DNA of 36,891 nt from Tannerella sp. (GTDB lineage Bacteria; Bacteroidota; Bacteroidia; Bacteroidales; Tannerellaceae), in the NCBI GenBank assembly GCA_031264155.1, contig JAISEJ010000052.1, positions 1 to 36,891 of the forward strand, given 5' to 3'. Position 1 is the first letter of the stretch. Each line of letters begins with the position of its first letter. The position numbers and the translations under genes are program-made. The notes under the pieces are model-generated. The model saw nothing but the letters and a program-made list of their open reading frames with translations. It did not search any database and was not told where the DNA came from. Shown in pieces: positions 24,595 through 31,901 of the stretch.

Positions 24595-24634
24595 TTAAAA
24601 ATTATATTCTTCATAAACATCCCTTTCTTTTAAT
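24595..24634 (-). pseudogene. 3' scar of a TMTC-like membrane protein gene
   Basis: Short stretch matching the last dozen codons of the gene at 26272-27564, ending exactly at the palindrome 24635-24662. Same arrangement as at 20750. Confidence 0.72.
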
Positions 24635-24662
24635 GTAGAGACGCGAAGCATCGCGTCTCTAC
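24635..24662. repeat. 28-bp palindrome, second copy
   Basis: Arms GTAGAGACGCGA and TCGCGTCTCTAC around AGCA; nearly identical to 20790-20817. On its right it cuts into the thioredoxin-like remnant and supplies that frame's TAG stop. Confidence 0.85.
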
Positions 24663-24790
24663 TCATCCTCCAGTCGCCGGTTGATTTCTTTCAGTTTGGC
24701 GATGCTGTCCGTATCCTGTTGATTGCAGCTACCAAAAGATGCTGCAATTAACAGGAATATAATGCTGCGGTATAATGTTTTCATAATCAT
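24659..24790 (-). pseudogene. 5' remnant of a thioredoxin-like lipoprotein gene
   Basis: Begins like the gene at 29579-30178 (MIMKTLYRSIIFLLIAASFG, SCNQQDTDSIAKLKEINRRL) and stops after EDE at a TAG provided by the palindrome. The domain with the CxxC is lost. It keeps the ATGA overlap with the preceding propeller gene. Could still yield a 41-43 residue lipopeptide. Confidence 0.85.
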
Positions 24791-25947
24791 TTTTTGAAGT
24801 AGTATTTTATGAGTAAGGGATTGTCAAATTCACTGTATTGGTTTTTCCTTTCGATATTTTCCGCGTCTAAAATCGTATCGGGTGCGACGGTTCTTTTTTG
24901 TTCAATATTTGACAGTTCCGGCATGAAACCTATAACAAATTTTTCACTCCAGTAAACAGGATAAAAGTATGCGTTTTCCTTTGTTTTCTCGAAAATCAAA
25001 AACTGTTGATTCCTTTTGTCGTAAAAGATATTTACATCTTTGCTTTTCCTCATAACCTGAGTGTATATGTAATCCGAATTGCCTCCCGATGTTCCGAAAA
25101 TACAATTTATAATTTCGGATGTCCGGACTTTCTCCATATATTCCAGTAATATCTTTTTTGTTCTTGCGTCATTATGTTTTTCAACGGGGGGAATAACAAG
25201 TTTATCCAAGTCAATGTTTAATTTCCCAAAATCCCATGTATATGCTACGGAAAGTTTCCCGTCAGCGGACAATTCATAGATGTTATTATCAACCGGCCTT
25301 ACCAGGTAATTGCCGTAGGGAAACAGGGGTGTGCTGATTCTTCTGTAAAAATTATCCGTTTCGGGGAAACATTCATTGACGAAACGGTTTTTACTTTTCG
25401 AATAAAATTTAAGCCTGTTATTATAATCGAAAGTCCAGAAAGCAATCATATCGGAATTTAAATATTTAATGTATTTATAAGCGCCGTTCCCGCTTTCCGG
25501 CAAATTATATTTCCGTATAAAATTACCGTTCATATCGTATTCGTGCAATTTTGAATCAATGGCAGAAACAAATATAATTTTGTTATTATCCTTATCAATA
25601 TCAAAATCTGAGATATGGTTGTATTGTTCCGGTCCCTGTCCCCGGTTGTCAATACTGAACAGAAATTTCCCGCTATGGTCAAATGCGAGTATTTTTGATA
25701 AGTTGTAATCAAAAATGTATAAATTATTGTTATAACAAACAAGTCCGGTTATGTATTTGATAAGAGATTCATCATTCGTTTCGAGCGGAATGATTTCTAC
25801 CTTGTCGAATATGTCGAAAATAGATACATCATTTGAAATATTGTCAATATCAACGAAGATAGCATTTGTTTTATTACCGGTTTGCTCTTTACATCCGTAT
25901 GAAATAAATAAAGAGAGAAGCATTATACATGCAATGATTTGTTTCAT
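24787..25947 (-). CDS. Six-bladed beta-propeller lipoprotein (family V, copy 1)
   Basis: 386 residues from MKQIIACIMLLSLFISYGC (Cys19). The longer frame to 26073 is discarded because it runs antisense-free but out of frame through the peptide gene upstream and lacks a signal. Hallmark NRGQGPEQY at 101-109; blade 1 IFDIFDKVEIIPLETNDES; C-terminus EFDNPLLIKYYFKK. Paralogue of 30175-31320, with shared stretches such as VAYTWDFGKLNID and LDAENIERK(N/H)QY. Starts 25 bases after the truncated peptide gene and its stop overlaps the ATG of the thioredoxin-like remnant (ATGA), so the three formed one unit. Confidence 0.87.
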   Translation of the reverse strand: MKQIIACIMLLSLFISYGCKEQTGNKTNAIFVDIDNISNDVSIFDIFDKVEIIPLETNDESLIKYITGLVCYNNNLYIFDYNLSKILAFDHSGKFLFSIDNRGQGPEQYNHISDFDIDKDNNKIIFVSAIDSKLHEYDMNGNFIRKYNLPESGNGAYKYIKYLNSDMIAFWTFDYNNRLKFYSKSKNRFVNECFPETDNFYRRISTPLFPYGNYLVRPVDNNIYELSADGKLSVAYTWDFGKLNIDLDKLVIPPVEKHNDARTKKILLEYMEKVRTSEIINCIFGTSGGNSDYIYTQVMRKSKDVNIFYDKRNQQFLIFEKTKENAYFYPVYWSEKFVIGFMPELSNIEQKRTVAPDTILDAENIERKNQYSEFDNPLLIKYYFKK

Positions 25948-25972
25948 TCTGATTTCTTTTAAAAAGGATGTG

Positions 25973-26143
25973 TCAAAGGTGATTTGAACCGCTACCTCCA
26001 CCGGAAGAATTGGACTGTGCAAGAATCTCCGTGTGCAGCTTACCGTCCATAATTCCATAATTATTGACGGCATGTCGAATATTTAATCCCAACATAAGAG
26101 CTAATGCCCCTGTTCCTAAAATTGTCAATTTAAATTTTTTCAT
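25973..26143 (-). CDS. NVEALA-type peptide precursor with almost no tail (56 residues)
   Basis: Short gene with the same leader as the other copies (MKKFKLTILGTGALALMLGL, then KLHTEILAQSNSSGGGSGS) but ending in NHL and a TGA right after the Gly/Ser linker. There is no Cys. The upstream region, including the hairpin element, is intact, so it may still be expressed. Its downstream neighbour, a propeller lipoprotein, starts 25 bases after the stop. It could be a deleted copy or an 'empty' leader cassette. Start and frame are fixed by near identity with copies 2 and 4. Confidence 0.75.
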   Translation of the reverse strand: MKKFKLTILGTGALALMLGLNIRHAVNNYGIMDGKLHTEILAQSNSSGGGSGSNHL

Positions 26144-26207
26144 TATATTATAATTATAATAAATAAAATATTTGTAAACTCTCTCTACTTAAAATAACCA
26201 CCTTACA

Positions 26208-26247
26208 CCCCTTGCGGGGCATCGTCGATGCTGTTTGCATAGCAGGC
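26208..26247 (-). promoter_or_regulatory. Conserved hairpin element upstream of the short peptide gene
   Basis: Third copy of CCCCTTGCGGGG, GCATCGTCGATGC and CTGTTTGCATAGCAG, ending 65 bases before the ATG and 25 bases after the stop of the intact TMTC-like gene. Here it lies in a true intergenic gap, consistent with a terminator or 5' leader. Confidence 0.6.
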
Positions 26248-26271
26248 GATAAAAAGCGCTACCGGAATTGA

Positions 26272-27564
26272 TTAATATTTATATTCTTCATAATCGTCCC
26301 TTTCTTTTAATAATTCCCGAATCTCTTTCTTTAACGAATCCGTATCGTACCACACGCGGCTTCGGATGTTGGCATAGATTCCCATGTACAAAAGATAGAC
26401 CGCCGACAGGATGACGACGACAATCCTGTACTTCTTCTTTTTCCTGAAAATCCGAACCGTATAAAAGGACAAGGCAAAAGCAATGCCGGTTGTGGCTATA
26501 TAGGCATAACGGTCGGCAACCACCGCAAAACGCGAAAGCGAAATAATATGCAGGGCTACCGCTATATGGATCAGGAAAAACAGCAAGCTGAAAAGAATTA
26601 CTTTGTTGGAAAGGACAGACCGCCCGAACGAAATCGCCAGGAGGATGATCAGCGAAGGATAAATCAGCAGCCAGCCCGGCAAAGGGGCGCCCACCAGCGA
26701 AGGAAAGGGATATAAATAAGACAGCTTAAAGGGAAAAACCGTTTTGAAAAGATATTCCGAAAAAGCATAGCAGGCATATACAAAACGCTGCCATAAAGGA
26801 TAAGTATCCCTCTGGCTGATGATCGATTTTCCATCCGATTGCGAAAGCATGGTCAGGATACCGAAAACAAACGCCAGGATGAAAAACGGGGCTGCCTGCT
26901 GCCATACTTTTTTATCCCTGAAACTGTGTCCGGTCATCCAGTACAGCAGCAGCATCCAGACAGGAAACGTGACGGCCTGTTCTTTCCCCAGGAAAGAAAA
27001 AACAAAAAGCGCCAGCGTAAAAGCGTAGTACCTGGACTTCCCGTATTTTAAATACAGAAGAAAACTGTAACTCGCCGCTAAATAGTAGAAGGCATAGACC
27101 AGGATTTTGGATGCGCTCATCCAAGCTACCGATTCCACGTTGAACGGGTGTACGGCAAAAATCAAAGCCGTCAGGAACGCAACCAAAGCAGCGTTTTCCG
27201 TCTTTATTTTCGTGTTGATTTCCAGCAACAGCCTGAAACAGCAGTAAACCAGGCAGGTATTGGCGATATGCAACAGCAAACTCGCCAGATGAAACGGGAA
27301 GGGATCGTACCCGAAAAGCGAATGCAAGCTTAAATAAAGCAACTCATTGAAAGGCGCATATTGACCGTGATAAAATTCGGTAAGTATCGCCCACAGGTTC
27401 CTCCACGTAAAGCCGCTGCCGGTGTAATGATTCATCACCACCCACTGATCGTCCCAGTAGTACAGGAAATTATTCCCCAAAATCGGGAAATAGACTGAAA
27501 TCACAACTGCAGCCAGCAACGCAGGGTAAAGACCGTTTTTTAATTTGTCGACAGAAAGTTTCAT
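26272..27564 (-). CDS. Polytopic membrane protein, TMTC/GT-C-like
   Basis: 430 residues with about nine to ten hydrophobic segments. The first luminal loop has YYWDDQWVV (WDD at 37-39), and residues 139-152 read HPFNVESVAWMSAS. Both resemble TMTC-type O-mannosyltransferase-like proteins (GT-C fold), where an acidic pair in the first loop is catalytic and the 'HP..E.VAW..' motif is a hallmark. The usual C-terminal TPR repeats are absent. It would use a lipid-linked sugar on the periplasmic side, if active. It overlaps the thioredoxin-like gene by ATGA and so belongs to the same unit. Remnants of other copies exist at 20750, 24595 and 31902, so the gene was part of the repeated module. Confidence 0.75.
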   Translation of the reverse strand: MKLSVDKLKNGLYPALLAAVVISVYFPILGNNFLYYWDDQWVVMNHYTGSGFTWRNLWAILTEFYHGQYAPFNELLYLSLHSLFGYDPFPFHLASLLLHIANTCLVYCCFRLLLEINTKIKTENAALVAFLTALIFAVHPFNVESVAWMSASKILVYAFYYLAASYSFLLYLKYGKSRYYAFTLALFVFSFLGKEQAVTFPVWMLLLYWMTGHSFRDKKVWQQAAPFFILAFVFGILTMLSQSDGKSIISQRDTYPLWQRFVYACYAFSEYLFKTVFPFKLSYLYPFPSLVGAPLPGWLLIYPSLIILLAISFGRSVLSNKVILFSLLFFLIHIAVALHIISLSRFAVVADRYAYIATTGIAFALSFYTVRIFRKKKKYRIVVVILSAVYLLYMGIYANIRSRVWYDTDSLKKEIRELLKERDDYEEYKY

Positions 27565-28208
27565 TCTTTTTCACTTATAAATTTCTTTTCTACAAATTGA
27601 TAAAAATAATCTGCAAAATATTTTGTCTCAATATCCAGCACAAAAGAAGTAACAACGCGATCCCCGGATGTCAAAAGCAATAACGCCGGAACATTATTCG
27701 CCTGAACTAACCCCATATCTTTATTGCCGAATTCATAAATGTGGATGTCTATATTATTTGATTTCAAATATAGCCTGACATCATCTCCCACATAATCAGC
27801 CAATATTACAATGCGGTCTTTCCCGATTTTCCTTTTTAATTTATTGAGTAATATGAACTGTTCGGAAATGCATGAATTACAGGCTAACAGCGTATAATAT
27901 AATACAACCTTTTCACCCCGCAGAATTTCCGACAAATTTATTGTTTTTTCTTCCTGCAATTTCTCATTTGGATTTAAAAACCGATCACGGTTCACTTCTT
28001 TAACATTAACAGGATGAAATCTGTTATTTTCATATTGCATATATTGTAATATCTGCTCAATAACATATTGATTTCTGTTGCCGTTCACCGGCTCTGTCCT
28101 GTCATCAAATGTGCTGTGATTTTTATTTTTATTGAATAAGAAAACAAAAACAAAAACAGAAAACAGCAGAACAAAAGCTGTTAATAAGGAAGATACGGAT
28201 ATTTTCAT
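27561..28208 (-). CDS. Thioredoxin-fold envelope protein with CNSC motif
   Basis: 215 residues, anchored by an N-terminal helix (SSLLTAFVLLFSVFVFVFLF), with no lipobox. A hydrophilic linker is followed by a thioredoxin-like domain: KVVLYYTLLACNSCISEQF with CxxC at 110-113, a strand RIVILADYVGDDVRLYLK, and NNVPALLLLTSGDRVVTSFV, which includes the conserved Val-Pro turn. This is the plan of TlpA/ResA-like reductases; the CNSC dipeptide is unusual. It sits two bases after the family IV gene stops in the same unit, and overlaps the TMTC-like gene by ATGA. Its first 11 codons also begin the family I gene at 17671. Confidence 0.8.
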   Translation of the reverse strand: MKISVSSLLTAFVLLFSVFVFVFLFNKNKNHSTFDDRTEPVNGNRNQYVIEQILQYMQYENNRFHPVNVKEVNRDRFLNPNEKLQEEKTINLSEILRGEKVVLYYTLLACNSCISEQFILLNKLKRKIGKDRIVILADYVGDDVRLYLKSNNIDIHIYEFGNKDMGLVQANNVPALLLLTSGDRVVTSFVLDIETKYFADYFYQFVEKKFISEKE

Positions 28209-28209
28209 A

Positions 28210-29415
28210 TTAATCTTTTTTCACGTGATAAAGTAATACCCAGGGATTCATGTTTTCTGTGTCATCGCCGCGCCTGAGCGCGTTCATTTTGGACTGAAAC
28301 CTTTCCTTTTGCTCTTTTGTTATCATTCCTTCTTTCTCATACCGGTCATACCGGTTAATATCTTCCATGATTCTCTCTGCATCATATATTCCAATTAGCG
28401 CATCCTCCGTCTGACCGTAAAAAACATTCCCATAAAACATATACTCCAGATCGTCATATAAACTGCCGTTAGACGTCCTTAATTCCTGAGTACGGATATT
28501 ATATACAAAAGAAATTTGTAATCCTTTATATATTGAGTTAAAATAAAGCCAGTCTTTAACCCGGAAAACATGATCAATTGATGAAGTGCGATGCATTAGA
28601 TCATACGACTTTATTCTTTCCATATAAATATCCTCAATTTCCTGTGGAGAATATCTCAATGAACCGAAATCGACCCAATAGAGATGACTCATTTCCGTAC
28701 CACGGAGAAAATATATCGTGTCGTTCATGGGTTTAAAAAACAATACTCCCTCCTCCTGTGGAGTAAACACATGATGACCCATATTGAGGATATATTGTTT
28801 GGACGGGAAAAACCTCTCTTTTATTCCTCCGTGAATATCCCTGATAACAAGACTGTACAACTCGCCTTTTACCGGTTGATCCTGAAACAGATAGAATAAA
28901 CCGTTTTTATAATGTATATGATCGGCATACTGATTAATTTTGATGACTTCCTTCACCTCTCCATCAAACGTGCAGGACAAGATCGACTGCCGGTAATTAT
29001 CCTGCAGGTAAATAAGCCGGTCTTCTTCATTTACGGCAAAATCTCTTAATACGACAAGTTCTCCAGGCCCCTGCCCTATGGAACCTATACTGTTCAAAAA
29101 ATTGCCCTGCATATCGAAACGGTAAACAGTACCAGCACCCGGCCTCCGGCGTTCCAAGACAAATATATTATCGCCGCAAATCGCCACTTTGCCGATCTCA
29201 CCTAATATACAGGAGTCATTAAATTCCAGCGGAATTATATCTATTTTATCAACAAACGCTGACAGGGAAATTACATGATCCATATCACGATTCATATCCT
29301 GCTCCGGTACCGGTATAGTCACATAATCCTCATTAACGCTCTCTCTCTGTTCTTTCTGATGACCACATGACATCAAAAACATGAACACAATAACGCTTAA
29401 TAATAAATTTCTCAT
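28210..29415 (-). CDS. Six-bladed beta-propeller lipoprotein ('MRNLLL' family IV, copy 3)
   Basis: 401 residues from MRNLLLSVIVFMFLMSC (Cys17); an upstream Met at 29454 in the same frame would add 13 residues (MKTAIFYFKQLSI) before the signal and is less likely. GQGPGE hallmark after MQGNFLNSIGSI, then C-terminus RRGDDTENMNPWVLLYHV. Compared with copies 1 and 2 the central region has a short deletion (RIKSYDLMHRTSSIDHV). The start region is shared base for base with the MITE-interrupted remnant at 17224. It ends two bases before the thioredoxin-like gene 27561. Confidence 0.87.
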   Translation of the reverse strand: MRNLLLSVIVFMFLMSCGHQKEQRESVNEDYVTIPVPEQDMNRDMDHVISLSAFVDKIDIIPLEFNDSCILGEIGKVAICGDNIFVLERRRPGAGTVYRFDMQGNFLNSIGSIGQGPGELVVLRDFAVNEEDRLIYLQDNYRQSILSCTFDGEVKEVIKINQYADHIHYKNGLFYLFQDQPVKGELYSLVIRDIHGGIKERFFPSKQYILNMGHHVFTPQEEGVLFFKPMNDTIYFLRGTEMSHLYWVDFGSLRYSPQEIEDIYMERIKSYDLMHRTSSIDHVFRVKDWLYFNSIYKGLQISFVYNIRTQELRTSNGSLYDDLEYMFYGNVFYGQTEDALIGIYDAERIMEDINRYDRYEKEGMITKEQKERFQSKMNALRRGDDTENMNPWVLLYHVKKD

Positions 29416-29458
29416 AATTGATAACTGTTTAAAATAAAAGATAGCTGTTTTCATTTTC

Positions 29459-29560
29459 TTATATTTGATTGATTTTTGTCAAAAAACACTTTGCGGATTC
29501 AAGATGTCCAACTGTCAATTCGGAATTATCCTTGTCGGGAATAATATACTCCCATATTGG
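29459..29560 (-). pseudogene. 3' remnant of a thioredoxin-like gene
   Basis: Reads IIPDKDNSELTVGHLESAK and ends TKINQI, TAA. Nearly identical to 17525-17668 and in the same place, just before an 'MRNLLL' gene. The front of the gene has been replaced by the intact thioredoxin-like lipoprotein gene at 29579. Confidence 0.65.
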
Positions 29561-29578
29561 TTTAAATAGCCATTTATT

Positions 29579-30178
29579 TTAGATGTCATATTTTCCACGA
29601 ATTTCTTCTAAATATATTTTCGTCAGTTCCGGATTCATTTTGTTGAAGATATGCAGAAATGATATTTTCATACTTTTATCCAGCACAAAGAAAAATGGCG
29701 CCTCAATTTCCGTAACAGGCAGATTTATGCCGCTTAACATTCGTTTTCCGTAACAGTTATCCCGGAGTCTCAATGGATAGTCGCCGGCAATCAGAATCGT
29801 TTCGTTATGCTCAAAATCAGTAAATTTCTCTTTTATCAATTCAATTGCCGAATCAACGCACGGCGTACAGGTATTGGTTGAAAAACAGAAAACCAGGCGA
29901 GGGTTTAATGCCAGTTTGTACAGCGGAAATGTGTTAATCGAATCTTTTCCCCAAAAAACTTGTTTGTTGTCAAGGGATGTTTGGGAATATTTAATGGTGC
30001 GGCGGTATATCTCCAGACTGATTCGTTCAGCTTCTCTTACGGTATAGAACTCATCCTCCAGTCGCCGGTTGATTTCTTTCAGTTTGGCGATGCTGTCCGT
30101 ATCCTGTTGATTGCAGCTACCGAAAGATGCTGCAATTAACAGGAATATAATGCTGCGGCATAATGTTTTCATAATCAT
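29579..30178 (-). CDS. Thioredoxin-like lipoprotein with CTPC motif
   Basis: 199 residues. Signal peptide with lipobox (IFLLIAASFGSC; Cys22 from MIMK, Cys20 from MKT), then a helical linker LKEINRRLEDEFYTVREAER, and a thioredoxin-like domain: LNPRLVFCFSTNTCTPCVDS, CxxC at 104-107, strand ETILIAGDYPLR, and EAPFFFVLDKSMKIS with the conserved Pro. Probably a periplasmic thiol-disulfide protein. It overlaps the stop of the preceding propeller gene by ATGA (30175-30178), so the two are translationally coupled. The first part is duplicated as the remnant at 24659-24790. Confidence 0.83.
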   Translation of the reverse strand: MIMKTLCRSIIFLLIAASFGSCNQQDTDSIAKLKEINRRLEDEFYTVREAERISLEIYRRTIKYSQTSLDNKQVFWGKDSINTFPLYKLALNPRLVFCFSTNTCTPCVDSAIELIKEKFTDFEHNETILIAGDYPLRLRDNCYGKRMLSGINLPVTEIEAPFFFVLDKSMKISFLHIFNKMNPELTKIYLEEIRGKYDI

Positions 30179-31320
30179 TTTTTGAAGTAGTATTTTACAA
30201 GTATAGGATTGTCGAATTCGTTGTATTGATGTTTTCTTTCAATATTTTCAGGGTCTAAAATGGCATCTGGAATTATGGCGTCGAAGTTTTCCGGCAGAAG
30301 ATTTTCTGGAATACGTCCAATCACAAAGTCTTCCGTCCAATAGATAGGATAGAAACCGACATTTTCCGTCGTTTGTTCAAAGAGCAATGTCTGTTTTTTT
30401 ATTTTATGATACATTATATTTATGTACTTGTCCTTTCTCATTATTTGTGAATACGCGTATTCGGCGTTTCCTCCCGACATTCTAAAAATATAGTTGACGA
30501 CTTCGGATGCGGAGATCCGTTTCATGTAATTTGAAATTCTTTCTTTATCCCTGCCATCGAACGACGGCACATCCGGTTTATAATCAATATTTAATTTGCC
30601 GAAATCCCATGTGTATGCAACGGAAATTGTTCCGTCGGACGACATTTCATATATATTATTGTCAATGTTTCTTATTATATAATTATCATGGGAAAAAGTT
30701 TGAATATGGATTTGGTCGAAAAAAGTCTCTTCTTCGGGAAAACATTCGCTGAATATACGATTTTCCTCTTTTGAGTAAAATTTGAGTCTGTTATAATAGT
30801 CGAAAGTCCAGAAGGCTATTACGTTTTTGCTTAAATGTTTTATGGAAATGTATCCGGCGGCAATCTGCGGCAGTTTGTATTTGCTTAAAAACTGTCCGTT
30901 TAAGTCATACTCATGAAGTTCCGCAACGACAGGGGCTATAAACGATAGTACCGCTCTTTCCCCGTCGATATCAAAATCCGAAATATACGTGTATTGGTTT
31001 GGCCCCTGTCCGCGGTTGTCTATTTTAAACTTGAATTTCCCCGCCGCATCAAATGCGAGAATCGTGGAATTATAGTCAAGAATATAGCACGTATTATTAT
31101 GGCATACCAGTTTGCGTATGGATCTTATCAGGGATGAATCGGTTGTTTCCAATGGGACGATTTCAACTTTTTCAAATAAATCAAAAATGGAAACCTCATC
31201 CTGTTTATCTATATCCGTTATTATAATAGCTTTTTCATTTGCTTTCCTGTTAGCCGGATTACAACCGTATAGAATGGAAAGTGAAAATAATGTGACAATG
31301 TATTTTATGTATTGCTTCAT
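30175..31320 (-). CDS. Six-bladed beta-propeller lipoprotein (family V, copy 2)
   Basis: 381 residues from MKQYIKYIVTLFSLSILYGC (Cys20); an earlier in-frame Met at 31389 lies in the terminator of the peptide gene and is rejected. Hallmark NRGQGPNQY at 102-110 after DAAGKFKFKI; blade 1 IFDLFEKVEIVPLETTDSS; end EFDNPILVKYYFKK. Paralogue of 24787-25947. Each copy is followed by a thioredoxin-like gene (here intact, there truncated) through an ATGA overlap, and each is preceded by an NVEALA-type gene. This repeated order is the strongest evidence that peptide, propeller and thioredoxin-like protein belong together. Confidence 0.88.
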   Translation of the reverse strand: MKQYIKYIVTLFSLSILYGCNPANRKANEKAIIITDIDKQDEVSIFDLFEKVEIVPLETTDSSLIRSIRKLVCHNNTCYILDYNSTILAFDAAGKFKFKIDNRGQGPNQYTYISDFDIDGERAVLSFIAPVVAELHEYDLNGQFLSKYKLPQIAAGYISIKHLSKNVIAFWTFDYYNRLKFYSKEENRIFSECFPEEETFFDQIHIQTFSHDNYIIRNIDNNIYEMSSDGTISVAYTWDFGKLNIDYKPDVPSFDGRDKERISNYMKRISASEVVNYIFRMSGGNAEYAYSQIMRKDKYINIMYHKIKKQTLLFEQTTENVGFYPIYWTEDFVIGRIPENLLPENFDAIIPDAILDPENIERKHQYNEFDNPILVKYYFKK

Positions 31321-31374
31321 TTTAGTATGTGTTATCGTAATTGATAAAATAATTATTTTTACATGAAAAATCAA

Positions 31375-31400
31375 GGAAGACTTCAACAAAGAAGTCTTCC
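31375..31400 (-). terminator. Strong intrinsic terminator after peptide gene 4
   Basis: GGAAGACTTC and GAAGTCTTCC form a perfect 10-bp stem around a 6-base loop; on the minus strand the hairpin is followed by TTGATTTTTC. It begins ten bases after the peptide gene's stop. Confidence 0.8.
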
Positions 31401-31410
31401 TTTGAAAAAA

Positions 31411-31761
31411 CTACAGGCAATAATGATGCTGACGTCCAGACCATTCACATGGAATGGTGTATTCACCAGAATAACAATTAGTATTTTTCCAACATTGCCC
31501 ATAATACTGTCCGCATGTAATTACTACTTCCGGTAATTCATAACCGCCGCTTCCGCTTCCGTCTCCGCCGCTGCCACTACCATTACCTGATCCGCTACCG
31601 CCCGAACCGCTACCTCCACCGGAAGAATTGGACTGCGCAAGAATCTCCGTGTGCAGTTTACCGTCCATAATTCCATAATTATTGACGGCATGCCGAATGT
31701 TTAATCCCAACATAAGAGCTAATGCTCCTGTTCCTAAAATTGTTAATTTAAATTTTTTCAT
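31411..31761 (-). CDS. NVEALA-type secreted peptide precursor 4 (five-Cys tail)
   Basis: 116 residues. Leader MKKFKLTILGTGALALMLGL, then KLHTEILAQSNSS as in the other copies. A long Gly/Ser linker covers residues 48-73. The tail YELPEVVITCGQYYGQC continues with three more Cys (Cys 83, 90, 96, 105, 115) and ends HHYCL. The Gly/Ser linker separates the constant leader from a compact Cys-rich module, as in a carrier-and-cargo design. The gene has its own terminator and hairpin element, so it should be transcribed alone or with the SusCD unit. Predicted secreted; activity unknown. Confidence 0.8.
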   Translation of the reverse strand: MKKFKLTILGTGALALMLGLNIRHAVNNYGIMDGKLHTEILAQSNSSGGGSGSGGSGSGNGSGSGGDGSGSGGYELPEVVITCGQYYGQCWKNTNCYSGEYTIPCEWSGRQHHYCL

Positions 31762-31838
31762 TGTATAATATATAATAAATAAAACATTTGTAAACTGTAT
31801 ATTTGTAAACTCTCTCTACTTAAAATAACCACCTTCCA

Positions 31839-31878
31839 CCCCTTGCGGGGCATCGTCGATGCTGTTTGCGTAACAGGC
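31839..31878 (-). promoter_or_regulatory. Conserved hairpin element upstream of peptide gene 4
   Basis: Fourth copy: CCCCTTGCGGGG, GCATCGTCGATGC and CTGTTTGCGTAACAG, 78 bases before the ATG. The extra distance comes from a small duplication of the segment TTTGTAAACT between element and gene (31788-31811). Confidence 0.6.
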
Positions 31879-31901
31879 TGTAGAAACGCTGCCGGAATTG
31901 A

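Noticed and set aside
24787-26073. 428-codon version of the propeller gene starting at 26073
   Set aside because: The extension overlaps the short NVEALA-type gene in another frame and removes the lipoprotein signal from the N-terminus; the start at 25947 is better.
20222-31761. Classical double-glycine bacteriocin leaders
   Set aside because: The leaders have a long hydrophobic segment and no GG/GA cleavage site, and no peptidase-containing ABC transporter is nearby; the Gly runs are linkers after the leader.
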